NCBI GenBank assembly: GCA_947561395.2
Contig: OX387194.1
Coordinates: forward strand, 30,638,036 to 30,702,035
Direction: 5' to 3'
Length of the DNA: 64,000 nucleotides
From: Buxus sempervirens
Taxonomy: Eukaryota; Streptophyta; Magnoliopsida; Buxales; Buxaceae
In this document: positions 12,311-22,929 of the stretch, piece by piece
Position numbering within the stretch: the stretch's first letter is position 1
Layout: each line of letters opens with the position of its first letter
Program-made: the position numbers and the translations under genes
The notes under the pieces: model-generated
The model's input: only the letters and a program-made list of their open reading frames with translations
The model's database searches: none
Told to the model about the DNA's origin: nothing

Positions 12311-14629
12311 TGTAACGCCCCGAATCTGAGTCACAAGAAAAACCCGTAACTCGTCTCCAGAGGTTAATATAAATAGCAGGATCGCACTACCAGAGTAAAG
12401 AAAAACATGAATTCAATATTATTACGAAACAGAGTGTGCTACAATAACCCCAAAGTAATAACTCACATGGCCCAATACACAACCCGCAAGTATCGGCTCT
12501 CCATACGTATCTGAAAAACAAACAGAAACAAAAGAATGAGATACGAATATCTCAGCAAGCAGCACATGAATGCACAGATACACTTTATATTTTTGTGAGA
12601 TATGAGTCAAATAATCACATGAGTAAGCAAGCAATAACTCGATGGAACCGACAAAAATCCCCAATACTTTATTTGACTCAAGGATATAGATTAATGAAAA
12701 TCCGTAAGTATTTAATTTGGAACTCATTTGTTAAAAAACTTCCAATTGGTTTCAAAGAAACAATATCATTACGTCCACCTTCCAAGAAAACCCAATGCTA
12801 CCGCAATCCAATAATATATCTAAAAACTAGATAAACAAAAATCCCACAATGGTCAATGTAATGTAATTATTTGATTGGTTAATTAACACGCCAGAGAGAC
12901 CTCCACACCTCCATGTACACAGTTCCGGCCTACTCAAGGTTTCGGATACTCTGAAATGACGGCCTACTCAAGGTTTCGTCATCCAATGCCGGCCTACTCA
13001 GGGTTTCGACATTGACAACCAAGCCTACTCAGGGTTTCTGGCTGCTCTACACCGGTCGTGGCAACACTCTATGGCCATGCCATTACCCCAATAAAACAAA
13101 GGCATCACATTACTAAGCTTAGACTCTGGATCCAGGACAAGCTAAACCAAAACCGATAAATAACCAATTAAACTCCGCATTCAGTAAACCCACATTTATT
13201 TCAAACTTGTGTATCCCAATACACTCATCACATGTTGTTCCAACCAGAACATCAACTCACACAATTCGCAGGTTCCCAACCTCACAACAACATTTTCATG
13301 AAATAAATTCCTCTTACTCATACCAAGAAAAATAATCTTTACAATACATTTCAGAACTTGTCAACAAGTAAAACCAGGATTAAATAAATTCTCAAACAAG
13401 TACGGTGTTTAACCAAAGAGAAACTAAAATAGGAACTCCAAGTATTTGGTACCAAAACATCACCTACAAATGGCCTAAAAGTTGCCTTGGAAACTTCTAA
13501 GAATTTCTAGAATTTATACTTAATATTCTCATAGTAATTGAATAGGTAATATTGTTTCTAAAGTCATAAACAAGTGATTGGTTAAGTGTTTCAACCCTCA
13601 GATCATCAAAACCCAGCTCAGTTTAGTCAAACATGCACTTTGACAATATATCGGACCATGCGCTGACCTCCTGCGCTAGGCGCGAGGTCGGCGGATCGGT
13701 CGCTGGTCAAAAATGGAGTATGCGCCTACTTAACATCGAGTGAGCGCGAACTAGGTGCGAGGTGAGCGTGAGGTTCGCACGAAATGCGCATATATAATTT
13801 TGAGTTCGCGCGAGCTGAGCGCGAGGTTCGCACGAAAGCGCGTATTGAGTTCGAGTTCGCGCGAGCTGAGCGCGAACTGAGCGCAAGCTCGGCGGATGGG
13901 TAAATTGGTCCTTGCGCCCACTACCTGAAGTCGGCGCTAGTCAGCACCAACTAGGCGAATAGTAAACTGGGTTTTCGAGTCTCTGTTATTTCGAGATCTA
14001 CAACTCCGGCCGAACTTTTTCGGTCTGTAACAATTTCTTTTGTCTTCAAATGTCCCCAGAACACATTCAAACTAGTTTTGAAATTATTCCAACCCATTTT
14101 CATTTATCATCATTCAGTTCTAAAGAAAACACACTCGGACAACCTCCGTCCAGAAAACACATGAATATCTCCTTCCAGAAACATATGCATTTAGATTAAA
14201 CCTACGAATAATACGAAACCCAGGTTTTAAAATAGTGCCACTCACCGGAGTTGAGGATCTTCTTCTGGCTTGCAGCCCTTTTGATGGAGTCCTCTCGAGA
14301 TCCAAGCTTTTCTGCCGACGCCATAATTACAGGCAGCAACTTTTCCCGAATCTCCGAAAATTTTTATATTAGCTATGTATTTATAGACGTCGCAAGGTTT
14401 AACCTAATTTACCCCCGGTATTAAATTAACCCTCGGGATTCCATATCTACCCCTCATTCAAGTTGAGGTTACCCGGATTACTTATTTGCTAATTCCCTAT
14501 TTACTACATTGTTTTTAAGTTCGCAATTAATTACGTAATAATATTCTACTTATTTTCTTTGCCAACTAATGACCACAAATCTCCAGTAATAAATAAATTT
14601 TTGATTAAACCTAACAATAAATCCATGTG

Positions 14630-14663
<34 letters not shown>

Positions 14664-14685
14664 TTCTTTAAACTGGGGTTTTACA
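12311..14685 (-). repeat. 3' LTR of the LARD-like element
   Basis: Begins TGTAACGCCCC and ends GGGGTTTTACA on the plus strand, 2,375 bp. It holds the shared hairpin (12538-12553), four units of a roughly 32-bp repeat with core GGCCTACTCAGGGTTTC (about 12936-13055), a CpG-rich GAGCGCGA repeat stretch (13660-13930) and an AT microsatellite (about 14633-14660). Confidence 0.92.
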
Positions 14686-14722
14686 TTCTTCCCCCCCTAC
14701 AAAAATTTCGTCCTCGAAATTT
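14686..14722 (-). promoter_or_regulatory. Polypurine tract and conserved palindrome of the LARD-like element
   Basis: On the minus strand a purine run (GTAGGGGGGGAAGAA) abuts the 3' LTR. It is preceded by AAATTTCG-AGGA-CGAAATTT (14703-14722). The same palindrome lies beside the polypurine tract of the two gag-pol elements (39710-39729 and 57424-57443). Confidence 0.85.
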
Positions 14723-15419
14723 AACACACTAACTCCATGCTACTTTCACAATCAATTTGCATTTCATGATTTTTTTTTCAAAGCCGAATATTTCTTAACT
14801 TAAAATATTGTAGAAGAAATCCGCAAGTCTTCCATCCTCAACCTTTTCATATAAACGCGTCCGCCTATATGCAAGTTCGATAAGGAAGTTTGCAATTTTT
14901 ACTAATTTTTTTAACTTGAATATATGTATAACAACATCCGCCCTATGTATTTATACACTTCCTATTCATACTAATACATATCCCAATTTTCACAGGTTGC
15001 GCACTCAGTATAGTTCCACATGGTACCCTGCTTCACCACACATTGACACGCCGCTAGCTCAAATGGCTCAACAAACATCAGATAATATTCAGCAATCATA
15101 ATTTTAATATTGTCTCCATCCTTAATTATTTAATATACCATTGCATAATTCATTCTACCAATTCTACCAATACTCCTGAAAACATTATATCTATCAAAAG
15201 TCAGCCTAAACTTCCCAAAATTCTTACTTAAGTTGTCATATAGTACTGACTATTTATTTATTTATTTTTGAAGTTTAATTTAAACCCAGGTGCATTCAAC
15301 CTGATTAGTCATTATTTCTTTCTATATATTTCCATGATTAGTAAAATTTTGAACCTAACGGTCGCTTAATTTCAGTGTGCCCTTTTTTCGCATTAACCTT
15401 ACTGAGAAAGAAAAAAAAC

Positions 15420-16437
15420 AATATTGCATCTAAAGAACAAAACTAAGCGCTCACTCAAGAGTTTCCGCCGAGATTTTGGGTTTAAGACCCAACCGTTGCT
15501 AATTACTCGACCGGCCCAACCAACCCACCGGTTTCTCATGAGGAAAACGAAAATCTTAAAACCCTCAACCCACACCCAAAATTTTCACTCGCCAAAACCC
15601 CCTTTTCTTTTTTTCTCTTTTTCTTCCTCTCGACGCAACCTCGCTCGGCCATTTCTTCTTCTGCCAAGCCCTATTCACTCGGGCGGAAGCTCACTTTACT
15701 CGGTGCTAGCTCCTTTCAAATCTCCATCGATTGCCAAGACGAGGTACGCCCTCATCCGATTTTTCCTTTAGACAAAAAAAAAAATTTTCCATGCGGTTAG
15801 GGCAAAACTCAGAATCGGTTTTCGTTCGAAATTTTAGGGCTTGGTTCGAATCCGACCTTCCACTTCAATCACACTTACTGTTTACTTATCCGTGGTTTCG
15901 TTTTCAAGAAAAAAAAAATTTTTTTCTCCGCATTGGCTGCACTAAACATGGAAACCCCAATTTCCATTTGTAAAATGTAGGGTTTGCGCGGCCTTTGAGC
16001 GCTAATAGTCAATTTATTTATTTATTTATTTATTTATTTTTCTTTGTTGTTGTTTGTTTGCTCTTATTTCCTAGATACTTCTAGGTTGTATTAAGGATTA
16101 AACTTGTTGATGACTTTCACATTTTCTCACTCGGCATGTAAACCTCAATTTTCTAACCATGTCCGACTATGCGCTTAGTCTCCGGACTGAGCGGCACTCG
16201 GTCTACATCGGCGCACCCCGTGATATATATATATATATATTTATTTATTTTTCCACTTGTTTTTATCCTTAAGTTTGCAGCCCAAATCTTTTAAATTTTT
16301 ATTTCCACCTGCTTCCGCCCATTGTTTTATAATTTTTCTTTATTTGCAGTAATTTAGTTGCTATTGCGTACTAATTCTGTTTTCTGTTGTTTTTGTTATT
16401 TTTCCCTATTTCCAATTTGTTTGGTTTCAAAACTTAG
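15420..16437 (+). promoter_or_regulatory. Leader-like region of the antisense gene in the LARD element
   Basis: Antisense to the retroelement. It has a pyrimidine-rich, leader-like stretch (15590-15680). A donor-like site GACGAG/GTACGC is near 15740, and an acceptor-like TTCAAAACTTAG sits directly before the ATG at 16438. Together these suggest a spliced 5' leader of about 0.7 kb intron. A (TTTA)n run lies at about 16014-16040. No clear TATA box was picked out. Confidence 0.4.
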
Positions 16438-17892
16438 ATGACTAGGACCTCTTCCGGGAATCCCTCTAAGAGGGCTAGGGTTGAGCCTAGAGACGATAGG
16501 TTTCTTTCAGACAGTGAGAGGGAGATATATGATAGGTATCTGCAGCATCGTGCGGTTCTTGTTGAGAGAGAGGTTAGGTTTGATGACTTTGATCCTTCCA
16601 TAGAGGATATTTTCCGAGTCTGCGGGTGGTTACCCGTGTTCAGTGGCTTCACTCCCACTTGCAAGGAGCTAGTACAAGAGTTTTATAGTAACCTCCATGA
16701 TCTCTCTTCTGATCGTACCTCCTTCTATGTTTATATCCGAGGTACCTGGTTCTAGATTTCTCCTGAGTTCATAGCTGCCAGCCTTCAGGTTCTTAGGGTG
16801 GAGCACCCGGTATATCCCTACTCCAGTGAGACCATGCCCGATTATTCTGCTGTCACCACATTTCTTATCGGCCAGGCGACAGAGTATACTGGGGTGGGTC
16901 CTCTCCATACCTCGGGATTTTCTGCCAACATTTCTATCCTGTCGAGGATCGTTTTTACCGATCTTTGGCCTGTTTCTCATCTTTCTACTCTCCCCAGCTC
17001 TCGTGTTCTGCTCCTTTACGCCATACGGAGGGGAGATTCCATTAACCTTCCTTCGCTGATCATTTCCGTCATGCTTGGGGTTTTTGAGGATCGTAGGCGA
17101 TCAGTCGCTTTACCCTACGGTTGTTTGATATCTAGACTCATTTCCGCTTCTCCAGCCGTGTATCCTAGTTTTACTGTCTTGCCTCTTAGTCAGCCTACCT
17201 GCAGAGCTACCACGAGCATCTCCCATGGTAGGAGGGCTGCGATCATTGTTGCCGTGCCCCGCCCCTCTGTTCCTTCGACTTCCCTTTTCCCAGATCCTCC
17301 CTCTGCTTCTGCTCTACCCCCTTCTACTGACATTCCCTCTTCTTCTTCCTTTCCCTCCTTTTCTGACTTCACGTCTTCCTCTTATTTTCCCTCTTCCACT
17401 GACCTCCCATCCTCTTCTGATGCTCCCCCAGCTCCTACTTCGGACCCTCCTCCCTCCACTATTGAGGGTCTTTCTACTCTAGTTACTACTTTGACAGGTG
17501 AGGTGAGGACTCTACAGGAGGTGGCGAGGGCACTGGGCCATCACGTGCTCCACACGGTGAGGCACGTGGGTGAGATGTCGAGAGCCCAGACAGCGATACT
17601 ACAGACCCAGGTGGAGATGCTAGGGACTATATCGACCCTGCAGGGACATGTACAGTCCATGCATGCCACACACCGCCAGTTATTGCAGTGTTTCCTGGAT
17701 GATGACATGTCAAGTTTTGAGGCGGCTGCTGATGATGATTCTGATGATACGGGACATAGAGGTGGTGAGGATGGTGGAGCTGGAGCAGCTGAGGCTGGAG
17801 ATGGTGATGTTGATGCGGAGGGGGTGTGGGTGATGGAGGGGACGATGCAGGACCTTCTAGCTGACATTTCTTATTTCTTGGAGTCTTTGTAG
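16438..17892 (+). pseudogene. Antisense reading frame with a 'putative plant transposon protein'-like domain
   Basis: A long coding region on the strand opposite to the retroelement that carries it. The N-terminal part resembles the plant 'putative plant transposon protein' domain, which occurs widely in repeats (pattern GWLPV, then EFYSNL, then a V-x-x-RG block). The middle is rich in Ser and Pro. A helical, probably coiled-coil stretch (about 17490-17690) and an Asp/Glu/Gly-rich tail follow. Antisense frames are known from some plant Ty3 elements of the Tat lineage (for example Grande), but their function is unclear. This copy appears interrupted about once. It is the only substantial coding region of the element. 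Confidence 0.6.
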
Positions 17893-18300
17893 TTTATCTT
17901 TATGTCCTATTTTGGGTTGTACTCCAAACCTTGTACTTAGATTTTATGTGTATATATTACAGATCTTTTGTTCACTTCCTGTCTATTTTAATTCCTCTTA
18001 TTGTCTTGAGGTGAAGGTTCATTTGCTTTTATTCACAATTTACACTGCAAATTTAATCTTACAGATTTAAAATTTAACCTTCATCATTAACCCAGTTAAT
18101 CATCTTAATGCCGTATTGTTATATATATACAAATCGTACCATATTAATAACAATAAATAAATCAGATCTATAGAAGGAACCCTCTCAACCTATATTTTTT
18201 TTCTACTCCTTGGATTTCTACCTAGCGAGCACACCAACCTCCAAGGTCATCCTAGAATTTCTTAGTCCTATGTCATGTTTTTTTTTTATACCTCTGATAG

Positions 18301-18312
18301 GCTCTGATACCA
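18301..18312 (-). promoter_or_regulatory. Primer binding site, initiator tRNA-Met type
   Basis: The minus strand reads TGGTATCAGAGC, the usual plant initiator tRNA-Met primer site. It lies two bases inside the 5' LTR of the LARD-like element. Confidence 0.9.
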
Positions 18313-18314
18313 TC

Positions 18315-20630
18315 TGTAACGCCCCGAATCCGAGTCACAAGAAAAACCCGTAACTCGTCTCCAGAGGTTAATATAAATAGCAGGATCGCACTACCAGAGT
18401 AAAGAAAAACATGAATTCAATATTATTACGAAACAGAGTGCGCTACAATAACCCCAAAGTAATAACTCACATGGCCCAATACACAACCCGCAAGTATCGG
18501 CTCTCCATACGTATCTGAAAAACAAACAGAAACAAAAGAATGAGATACAAATATCTCAGCAAGCAGCACATGCATGCACAAATACACTTTATATTTTTGT
18601 GAGATATGAGTCGAATAATCACACGAGTAAGCAGGCAATAACTCGATGGAATTGATGAAAATCCCCAGTACTTTATTTGACTCAAGGATATAGATTAATG
18701 AAAATCCGTACGTATTCAATTCGGAACTCATTTGTTAACAAACTTCCAATTGGTTTCAAAGAAACAATATCATTATGTCCACCTTCCAAGAAAACCCAAT
18801 GCTACCACAATCCAATAATATATCTAAAAACTAGATAAACAAAAATCCCACAATGGTCAATGTCATTTAATTATTTGATTGGTTAATTAACACGCCAGAG
18901 CGACCTCCACACCTCCATGTACACAGTTCTGGCCTACTCAGGGTTTCGGATACTCTGAAATGACGGCCTACTCAGGGTTTCGTCATCCAATGCCGGCCTA
19001 CTCTGGGTTTCTGGCTGCTCTACACCGGTCGTGGCAATACTCTATGGCCATGCCATTACCCCAATAAAACAAAGGCATCACATTACTAAGCTTAGACTCT
19101 GGATCCAAGACAAGCTAAACCAAAACCGATATATAACCAATTAAACTCCGCATTCAGTAAACCCACATTTATTTCAAACCTGTGTATCCCAATACACTAA
19201 TCACACGTTGTTCCAACCAGAACATCAACTCACACAATTCGCAGGTTGCCAACCTCACAACAACATTTTCATGAAATAAATTCCTCTTACTCACACCAAG
19301 AAAAATAATCTTTACAATACATTTCAGAACTTGTCAACAAGTAAAACCAGGATTAAATAAATTCTCAAACAAGTACGGTGTTTAACCAAAGAGAAACTAA
19401 AATATGAACTCCAAGTATTTGGTACCAAAACATCACCTACAAATGGCCTAAAAGTTGCCTTGGAAACTTCTAAGAATTTCCAGAATTTACACTTAATATT
19501 CTTATAGTAATTGAATAGGTAATATTGTTTCTAAAGTCCTAAACAAGTGATTGGTTAAGTGTTTGAACCCTCAGATCATCAAAACCCAGCTCAGTTTAGT
19601 CAAACATGCACTTCAACAATATATCGGACCATGCGCTGACCTCCTGCGCTAGGCGCGAGGTCGACGGATCGGTCGCTAGTAAAAAATGGAGTATGCGGCT
19701 ACTTAACATCGAGTGAGCGCGAACTAGGCGCAAGGTAAGCGTGAGGTTCGCGCGAAATGCGCATATACAATTTTGAGTTCGCGCGAGCTGAGAGCAAGGT
19801 TCGCGCGAAATGCGCGTATTGAGTTCGAGTTTGCACGAGCTGAGCGCGAACTGGGCGCAAGCTCAGCGGATGGGTTAATTGGTCCTTGCGCCCACTACCT
19901 GAAGTCGGCGCCAGTCAGCGCCAACTGGGCGGATAGTAAACTGGGTTTTCGAGTCTCTGTTATTTTGAGATCTACAACTCTGGTCGAACTTTTTCGGTCT
20001 GTAACAATTTCTTTAGTCTCCAAATGTCCCCAGAACACATTCAAACTAGTTTTGAAATTATTCCAACCCATTTTCATTTATCATCATTCAGTTCTAAAGA
20101 AAACACACTCGGACAACCTCCGTCATGAAAACAAATGAATATCTCCTTCTAGAAACATATGCATTCAGATTAAACCTACGAATAATACGAAACCCAGGTT
20201 TTAAAATAGTGCCACTCACCGGAGTTGAGGATCTTCTTCTGGCTTGCAGCCCTTTTGATGGAGTCCTCTCGAGATCCAAGCTTTTCGGCCGATGCCCTAA
20301 TTACAGGCAGCAACTTTTCCCCAATCTCCGAATCTTTGAAAATTTTCATATTAGCTATATATTTATAGACGTCGCAAGGTTTAACCTAATTTACCCCCGG
20401 TATTAAATTAACCCTCGGGATTCCATATCTACCCCTTATTCAAGTTGAGGTTACCCAGATTACTTATTTGTTAATTCCCTATTTACTACATTATTTTTAA
20501 GTTCGCAATTAATTACGTAATAATATTCTACTTATTTTCTTTGCCAACTAATGACCACAAATCTCCAGTAATAATTAAATTTTTGATTAAACCTAACAAT
20601 AAATCCATGTGTCCATATATATATATATAT

Positions 20631-20682
<52 letters not shown>

Positions 20683-20722
20683 TTATTTATTATTTATTTT
20701 TTCTCAAAACTGGGGTTTTACA
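18315..20722 (-). repeat. 5' LTR of the LARD-like element
   Basis: The 2,408-bp partner of 12311-14685 with the same ends. It has three instead of four units of the GGCCTACTCAGGGTTTC repeat (about 18930-19025), a longer AT microsatellite (about 20616-20680), and the shared hairpin at 18542-18557. Confidence 0.92.
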
Positions 20723-20727
20723 TAGTC

Positions 20728-20968
20728 CTCCTTGGGATTTTAGCTAGACACTCTTATTATTTGAGGTGAGTGTCTCTCTTGAGACAATAGCTCAAACAGA
20801 ATTTTTTATACAAATTGGAATATACACTCGAATTTCATCTAGATTGGGTGTTTAGCTTTTAAGAGTGTCTCTCTTGAGTGGGAGCTCTATGTTTTTTTTC
20901 ATGTAAGTCCTTGTAAATCTTTACTAATATATATACATTGCTAACTTTCCACAAAAAAAAAAAAAGAA
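20728..20968 (+). other. CACTA-1 remainder: last codons of the second gene and 3' tail
   Basis: Directly after the TAGTC duplication the reading frame left at 12310 continues (PPWDFS) to a TAG at 20745-20747, so the two flanks were contiguous before the LTR insertion. The following 220 bp are AT-rich, with two copies of a GTGTCTCTCTTGAG-type motif, and end in an A-run (about 20953-20966). This could be CACTA 3' flank, or the 3' tail of another element such as the LINE joined by a deletion. Confidence 0.55.
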
Positions 20969-21939
20969 AGATCCACATCTTATTGACAATTGAGTTGAAA
21001 TTCTATAAAAATTCGTTTGCAATTGAAAACATGGCCAAATTGGTCAACGCTAAAAATCTGCAGTTTGCCACTCGAGCTGAGGTTGGGTATGGAGAGTAAA
21101 TCCGAAGTTTGAACTCGGGTCGAGCGAAGGGGTCGGGCATGAGCTGGCAGCGCTCAAGCTAGGGTCGTGAGCCGAGGGAAAAGGCTAAAAGTTTGTTTTT
21201 CTGGGGTTTTCCTGCAAGTCTGATTTTCCACTTTGGTCTGCTTAAAACATGATCGAACCTCTCGTAAAAAACCATAAAATCATACCCAAATCATCACAAC
21301 TCATCCGAACTTGAAGACCATAATAAACAGAAGATTAAACATCCGATAATAAGAGATTTCCGCCGTAAAATACATACAAAAGCATGTTTTAAAACCATTA
21401 TAACATTTCGAAACCTTCCAAATGATCAAAATCAGTATGAAACCACCAATGGCTTAACACTTAACCCGAAACATATGCAAGTTTAATTTGAGGTTTTCAA
21501 GGGTTGCTACTTTCCTTCGATTGCAAAACAATCCGCAAAGCCTCTCCCAAACGATCACAGCAACTCCTAGAAATCGGGATCTCTCAGAAATTAATGCTCC
21601 AAATATTTTTCACAAATCTGAGCGTCGGGTTTGTGGTTATTTTCCCTCTAAGTCGACTACTCCCCGACGAAATCAGCAATACAGTCCGAGAAAAGTAGCA
21701 ATTAGAAACTCTTTTATAATATAACCCTGATCTCATGTACCTCACCTCCAGTGTGCTCATATACATCATCCAATAAGATTTAAGATAAGTTACTTAAATA
21801 CAATTACCTTTGATAAAATAATTTCCAGCCATCTTATCACCACCTATTTAAAACAAACTTGGATTAATGCACGCATCCCAAGAACTAACCAATTTAATTT
21901 AATTAATTAAAATAGTTAAGGAAAAATCAGGGTGTTACA
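20969..21939 (-). mobile_element. Truncated LTR remnant
   Basis: The plus-strand right end reads GGGTGTTACA, so on the minus strand it starts TGTAACACCCTGATTTTTCC, close to the 5' ends of the other LTRs. It also has the GCTCGAGC-type CpG-rich segment (about 21068-21180) and a degenerate leader-donor region (about 21505). The end with the hairpin is missing, so it is an incomplete old LTR. Confidence 0.65.
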
Positions 21940-22877
21940 AAAGTTACCACGACGGCTGTGCCATGTGTTCATTTGAAGGTAAATTTTGATTTTTAGAAGT
22001 CTTTTTTGGAGCACCGTTGCGTTGATTTTAATTATTTTGGCTTCGTGAAAGGCGACAGGCATTGATTTCGTTTGCGCTAAGGAATTAAGGGTAGTGTTTT
22101 CTCATTAAGATTATTATTACTAGTGATCATTTACGTCCTGTTTAGTGTTTTCTTACAGCGACAATGAGAATTCGAATTTGAAGAAAACCGGACGGCAAAT
22201 TATACATTGGGAAGATTCATTTATTTATATATCGAAAATAAATTTCAACTTTAGTACATTAAAAATTTAGAATTGAGTAATCTTTCTGAAATTCCCACAC
22301 CAATATACTCTCATCGACATCAACCATGGAAGCCAAATTTCATGAAGTTATTTAGTCCCATATCATGGCCACGGCTAGCTACAACTCCAACGCCAGCAAG
22401 TACAGCGAGGACCTTGAAGAACGGAAAAGTAGAAGAAGACCCCACAAGTAATGCCCACGGAAATAGCATATATCCAATCAGCAACTGCTCATTGTGTTGT
22501 GGCATCAATGGCTATCCCTATCCTTACTCCAATGGTACTTGAAATAGCTAAAGCTAAAGAATAGGCATTGGTTACTAACAACGGTGAGAACGTGTTTTCC
22601 CACTAACAACGGTAACAACGGTGATAACAGTTCACAATTCCATTCAAGTAATACTTATCATTTTAAAGTTTAAACCAACTCTAAAAATAGACAAAATCAG
22701 CAGTTTTAAGATAAAATATAAAGAACCAATTCTAACCTGCCTCTTAAATATAGACATATATAGGTACCGACCAAATAACCGTATCCCCTCATAGACTAGA
22801 TAAGATCGACCATGTGACCAACTTAATTTGGAAATTACCTCCGAATTTAGAGCCCTTGAGTTTAGGCTCCCTGGTCC
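21940..22877. other. Upstream region of the beta-xylosidase gene, with an unidentified coding-like scrap
   Basis: Mostly AT-rich with no recognised repeat. Around 22365-22545 base composition becomes coding-like, and short frames read MATASYNSNASKYSEDLEER and then, in another frame, AYIQSATAHCVVASMAIPIL. I do not recognise the source. It may be a broken gene piece. The 40-bp stretch with repeated AACAACGGTGA (22575-22630) is a short local repeat. Confidence 0.4.
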
Positions 22878-22884
22878 TATAAAA
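22878..22884 (+). promoter_or_regulatory. TATA box of the beta-xylosidase gene
   Basis: TATAAAA, 46 bp before the ATG at 22930. It would place the transcription start near 22908-22915 and give a very short leader. Confidence 0.6.
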
Positions 22885-22929
22885 CCCATCAGCTCGTTTC
22901 ATTCTAAGCACAAAAGTACTCAAATCACC

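Larger units (their letters stand above)
12311..20722 (-). mobile_element. Non-autonomous LTR retrotransposon (LARD-like), minus strand
   Basis: Two related LTRs (12311-14685 and 18315-20722) begin TG and end CA, and flank a 3.6 kb interior. The 5-bp target duplication TAGTC is perfect (12306-12310 and 20723-20727). On the minus strand a tRNA-Met primer site lies next to the right LTR and a polypurine tract next to the left LTR. The interior has no gag, protease, reverse transcriptase or integrase, so the element depends on a partner. The palindrome at 14703-14722 and the LTR ends link it to the Tekay-like chromoviruses in this window. The LTRs differ by a few percent by eye, suggesting an age of the order of 1-2 million years under usual plant rates. 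It looks structurally complete. Confidence 0.92.

Noticed and set aside
20870-20968. LINE 3' tail with poly(A) belonging to the LINE at 609-2404
   Set aside because: The A-run and AT-rich tail look like a LINE end, but the preceding codons continue the CACTA gene and no LINE target duplication could be paired. Kept only as an alternative.
22828-22929. In-frame N-terminal extension of the beta-xylosidase
   Set aside because: The upstream codons overlap the TATA box and 5' leader, and a proper signal peptide begins at the ATG at 22930.
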